A stretch of 64,000 nucleotides of DNA, taken from positions 5,433,100 through 5,497,099 of the forward strand of contig NW_024044459.1 in NCBI RefSeq assembly GCF_014851395.1, read 5' to 3'. The notes under the pieces are model-generated. The model saw only the letters and a list, made by a program, of their open reading frames with translations, searched no databases and had not been told where the DNA came from. This stretch comes from Micropterus salmoides. Lineage: Eukaryota; Chordata; Actinopteri; Centrarchiformes; Centrarchidae. Shown here piece by piece: positions 50,801-56,800 of this stretch. Position numbers and translations under genes: made by a program. The stretch's first letter is position 1. Every line of letters begins with the position of its first letter.

Positions 50801-53800
50801 TTTAAATACATAGTGTGTGGTACAGAAATGAAAGTGGTTAAAAATAAATCTACCACACCCCTTTCTTAATTTCAAATTCTTCCACTACTTTGATCTAGAT
50901 GGGTTTGTCCTCATATGTTCTGGGATGTTTGGTGTAGATTCTGATCTTCTTTAAGGACAGTTTTGACACATGATCAGTGTCACATACTGTAGCTAACGCT
51001 GACGTTCTCATTTTCGCATCCAAGTGGCTGTGCACAGTACGGTGTGTGCAATCAGTTTCTGTGTAGTTTAGGATTTCCCAACCGGAAGCCATGTGAGATC
51101 CTTGAAAAAATTCCATTAAGGCTCATTTGAGCTTGAAAGCATTTTAGTGTTTTCAGTCCCATCTGTGAAAGTAATAATTGAAACATTCGTTTTGCTCTGT
51201 AAGACTGCATAGAATGTTAACGAGGCTGTACATTCACCGTATCAGTATATATTTACACTGGACGTTTCCAGCCTGAGTTGCTGAAAAAAGCGTTTGGTAG
51301 AGAAGATTGTCAAATACATCTGCGAGCAATTTTGGAAAACCAATAAATCTGTAAAACAAGTGAAGAGATTAACAGCAGTGGTTCTCAACCTTTTCCTGTC
51401 AACCCCATCCCCCCACCCCCACCCCAGCCAAAGTGGATTTCATTTTTATCAATCATCAACAGTACAGGCGATTTAATTGAACAAGATTCAGATTAGCAAA
51501 ATTGCCTTGCTAGCATCAGAGCACTTTTGTTTTTTTTTACATCACCACATGAATCATTTATTACATAACGACTTTTATCTATTTGCTGCTTAATGTATAG
51601 GAGGTTGTATACATACTGTATATAGGAAGTTTATGCCTGCTAATATTAAAATAAATGATCTAAATGTATAATTACCTAAATTAAAATGGAAATGGAAAGA
51701 AAAATTTCAAAAAGTGGCAGGAAATGTTAAACCTAAACCTGAAAATGAGATGGAAAACTGCGCTTCTTTTCATACTAACTGGAAGTGAACTGCAGCAAAC
51801 ACTTGTTTGCAGAGGTTTATGTATGATTATAGGTTAGCAGGTTATTCTCGAGACAGGAAGGAGACAGACCATCTGTTACAGTAAAATGTAATGTTATATA
51901 AGATGTATATTAGAGACATGAAAACATATGTTGCTAGTTCAAGTTACAAAAAAAAGAATACATTCTGCACATCTAGCCATCTAATAATTGATATGAATAA
52001 TTTCAGCACCACTATTAATAATGTCCCATCCATGATGCTGTAGAAGGACAGGGTGTGCCCTCTAGTGGTCAGTCTAGAGACTCACCTTTCTTCACAGCAA
52101 ATCTTAGTATTAGTGTGAAGATTTCCATAGAAAAAAGGGACCTAATGTTTGTTTGGCTTCATCACAGTAGAATATTCAGTGGGAATACTGTGAGTTTGTC
52201 TTTGCTATCAGACAGTTTTCCAGGTATTTCATCAACATGTTGACACCCTAGTATTCCAGAAATTCACTTTGCTGGTAAAATAGTGGTGGATAGCAGCTAG
52301 TACTGCATGGCAACGAGGAATCAACCCATACAAATTGTTTTTCATCTGTTGATATCTCACATTTCTGCAGTTAGTTGGTTAAAATCAAAGGTTTTACTTG
52401 TCTTAAAGTTTTTTAAACATGTTTTTTTTTTTTTTTAAGCAGCGTCCAAAGCAGAATATGGACCATCATTTGCTCGTAGCACTCTTCAGTGAGAGCCATA
52501 TTAGTTAATAAGTTCTGTGATTTACTAGTGGTGAACAGTGGTGGGGAAAATAACTACCTAAATATATTTACTCAGGTAGTGTACTTAAGTACAGTTTAGA
52601 GGCACTTAAGTATTTCCATTTTCTTTCATTTTTTCACTTCTTACTCCACTACATTTATCTGACTATCATTACTCGGTACTCTTTCATCTACAAAATATGA
52701 TCGTCCTAAATGTAATCGAAGATGATGTCTTATAGATTTAACGGCTAACAACAATAGTGTATAAAGACATTCTTGTCAAATACTGTTCAATATTAATGCA
52801 TTAGTAATACTAATCCAGTGATATAATTCATGATAATAAAGACTAGAAGATTTAATTGCCTTTGCTACCTACCTTTGTAAGTATGTTATATAAATAATAC
52901 TTCTGCTGGAGTACCACTTTAAATGCAAGACCTTTATTTAAAATTGAATATTTTTAGATGGAGATGTTGTTAAGTAAAATACCAAAATATTTGCTAGTGA
53001 AATCGGAGGTAATAATAAAAAACTAAAGTGATAAGCAGAAGAAATAAGCACGGTGCTTAAAAACACTGCACTTCAAAATAAAACTGAAAACATGTTGACT
53101 ACTTGTGATCAGCGATCACCTTCATCATATCTGAAGTGGGTGTGATTGTGAATGGATTAAAGAAAATCCCATTTTTTAATCATTTGCACAATCAAAAGTT
53201 GCATTTACACTGCTCAAAAAAATAAAGGGAACACTTTAATGACACAATGTAACTCCAAGTCAATCACACCCCTGTGAAATCAAACTGTCCACTTAGGAAG
53301 CAACACTGACTGACAATCAATTTCACATGCTGTTGTGCAAATGGAATAGACAACAGGTGGAAATTATAGGCAATTAGCAAGACACCCCCAATAAAGGAGT
53401 GGTTCAGCAGGTGGTGACCACTGACCACTTCTCAGTTCCTATGCTTCCTGGCTGATGTTTTGGTCACTTTTGAATGCTGGCGGTGCTTTCACTCTAGTGG
53501 TAGCATCAGACGGAGTCTATAACCCACACAAGTGGCTCAGGTAGTGCAGCTCATCCAGGATGGCACATCAATGTGAGCTGTGGCAAGAAGGTTTGCTGTG
53601 TCTGTCAGCGTAGTGTCCAGAGCATGGAGGCGCTACCAGGAGACAGGCCAGTACATCAGGAGACGTGGAGGAGGCCATAGGAGGACAGCAGGACCGCTAC
53701 CTCCGCCTTTGTGCAAGGAGGAGCAGGAGGAGCACTGCCAGAGCCCTGCAAAATGACCTCCAGCAGGCCACAAATGTGCATGTGTCTGCTCAAACGGTCA

Positions 53801-56800
53801 GAAACAGACTCCATGAGGGTGGTATGAGGGCCCGACGTCCAGCCCAACACTGTGCAGGACATTTGGCATTTGCCAGAGAACATCAAGATTGGCAAATTCG
53901 CCACTGGCGCCCTGTGCTCTTCACAGATGAAAGCAGGTTCACATGTGACAGACGTTCTGCTGCCTGCAACATCCTCCAGCATGACCGGTTGGCGGTGGGT
54001 CAGTAATGGTGTGGGATGGCATTTCTTTGGGGGGCCGCACAGCCCTCCATGTGCTCGCCAGAGGTAGCCTGACTGCCATTAGGTACCGAGATGAGATCCT
54101 CAGACCCCTTGTGAGACCATATGCGAGACAATGCTAGACCTCATGTGGCTGGAATGTGTCAGCAGTTCCTGCAAGAGGAAGACATTGATGCTATGGACTG
54201 GCCCGCCCCTTCCCCAGACCTGAATCCAATTGAACACATCTGGGACATCATGTCTCGCTCCATCCACCAACGTGCACCACAGACTGTCCAGGAGTTGGCG
54301 GATGCTTTAGTCCAGGTCTGGGAGGAGATCCCTCAGGAGACCATCCGCCAGGCATGTGGAGGCCACACACGCTACTGAGCCTAATTTTGACTTGTTTTAA
54401 GGACATTACATCAACGTTGGATCGGCCTGTAGTATGGTTTTCCACTTTGATTTTGAGTGTGAGTCCAAATCCAGACCTCCATGGTTAGATAAAATTGATA
54501 ATTTGTTTGTGATTTTGTTGTCAGCACATTCAACTATGTAAAGAAAGGAGTATTTAATGAGATTATTTCATTCATTCAGATCTAGGATGTGTTATTTTAG
54601 TGTTCCCTTTATTTTTTTGAGCAGTTTATATTTAACTCAAGCTTCCATGTGAATCTGCTGTACAGTCAGAGGTGGATGGCATGTGGATGTCAGCTGTGAA
54701 CCATGGGTCATGTTTTCACAACAGGAGACGTGGTATTGGCCGGGAGAGGTGAGTGCCGACGCTGTGGTGATGAGTGGCGTTCGCTGCTCAGGCACTGAGA
54801 TGTCCCTGTCCCACTGCCTGCACCACGGAGCCCACCTCAACTGCCCCAGAGGAGGCGGACGCCACGCCGCCGGAGTCTCCTGCTCTGAGAGTAAGGCACT
54901 CAAATTTGTATGTTGCTGATGGTGAATGCTTTTGAGAGGCAACTGTCAAAAAATGGCAAGCAATCATAAAATGTTCCATCGGTAACATTTGCCTGCTGCC
55001 CCTTTAAATCCTGAACGTTGTACAGTCATGAACGACTAAGTAAAGAAAAGAAGAAATTGATATTTTCACTTTTAATTATACTTTGACTAGAGCCTTTGCC
55101 ATTCAATTTGTCAGCTGACACGTCCACAGTGAAAAGCTTTGACTCTTTTGTTCTACACAGTGAGTTTTAATTCAACAAATAAAATGATGCCTGCCTCCGG
55201 GGGAAGCTCTGCCTCCGAGAAATGTTTGCATAACTGAAACTCCAATATCCCTCCTGAATCACAAGAGGGCTCTGCAGTTTGAAACAGAAACCACTCATTC
55301 ACTTGACACGTGCCACAGCCTTTTTTAGGTTTGTTTTTTGCCAACTAAAGAGCCACTTCTCTGGGTTTCTAACTATGTTTTGTCTCCGTCTGCTTCCCTG
55401 TGGTTCTATTCTCTGATCCTCCTGTCCACAGCCGCTCCTGACCTGGTGTTGAACCCTCAGGTGGTGGAGCAGACCACCTACATGGAGGACAGACCCATGT
55501 TCATGCTGCAGTGCGCGTACGAGGAGAACTGTCTGTCCTCCACCTCCAGCCAGGTGCCGGCCAACTCTTACCGCCGCCTGCTGCGCTTCTCCTCCCAGAT
55601 CCACAACAATGGCCAGTCTGACTTTCGGCCCAAAGCTGGCAGGCATGATTGGGTGTGGCACGACTGTCACAGGTCAGTGTCACAGAAGGGACTCTTGGGT
55701 TTGATCCCAGATGTCATCATATGATAATTCCACCAATGTCCAGTCCGTTTTTCATTTACTGGGCCCCAGACTAACTTTCTGTTAAAACATAATAGTTGAA
55801 CATTTGGGAAATATGGTTATGGAAATATATTTTGCTTTCTTTTCAAGAGCTTGATGAGAAGATTGATACAACTATTGAGTCAGTGCATCAAGTACAGAGC
55901 TAGAGCCAGGAGGCAATTAGCCTAGCTTAGTATAAAGACTGGAAGCAGGGGGAAACAGGTAGCCTGGCTTTCTCCAGAGTTCAAAAATATGACTACTGAT
56001 ACATGATGGATGGGGTGCTTACCGAAGCTGATAAAATATTTTAATTAAATACTTGCCGTGATAGGAAGAGTTAAAGATATTTAAACGTAACCACAGACCA
56101 CTGGTAGAATGAATGAATGAGAAAATCCATATTGGCATTCAAAAAAGAAACTTGTGCAACCCGTCTTACAGAACAACGATGTGTGGCCAGGGAGTTGTGG
56201 CAGATTCATAAAATGTCTTTAAACATGTTAATCACCGACACAGAGAATTTGCAGAAGCAGTTGTAACCAGTGTATATTTTGAAAACACAAATCACAGTTT
56301 CATTAGAAACCACAAGCTCAAAGTCCTCACAAGGTGAGGCGTTGTTTTTTTGATCATCATCAGGATGATTTAGAAATGACATCTTAAATCAGATTTAATT
56401 TGAGAAAAGAGAGATGACTTAGCCGCCCGTCTTGTTTCTGAAGCAGCTTTCCCCTCCCATGTTCTGCTGCCCTGTAATTGACTGCGTGCAGTAAGCTACT
56501 GTACACAGGGTTGCAAAAAGTCCCACATTTTGTGGTTTCTGTGTTGGCTGGATGAACAGTTCACTGTTGGCAGCTTGACACAGCTACCAGCTTTCAGCAC
56601 ATCAAACCTTTGGCACCTTTGACTGGCAGAATTCAATCCATTTTAAAGAAATGGTTTGGATTACAGGTTCTAATATGCAGTTTTCTTCATATTTAGATTT
56701 AAAGAAGATTGGGGCACAGATAGGAACTACAGTAGACAACAAGAAGTGTCATTATTGTGTCGGTACTTTTGTGCTGCATTTTCAACCTGACTAGCTTTGT

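Noticed and set aside
51374..51426. 'cagtggttctcaacctttt' hAT-type terminus followed by a C-rich tract
   Set aside because: No matching opposite end or target duplication could be found, so it stays only a possible remnant.
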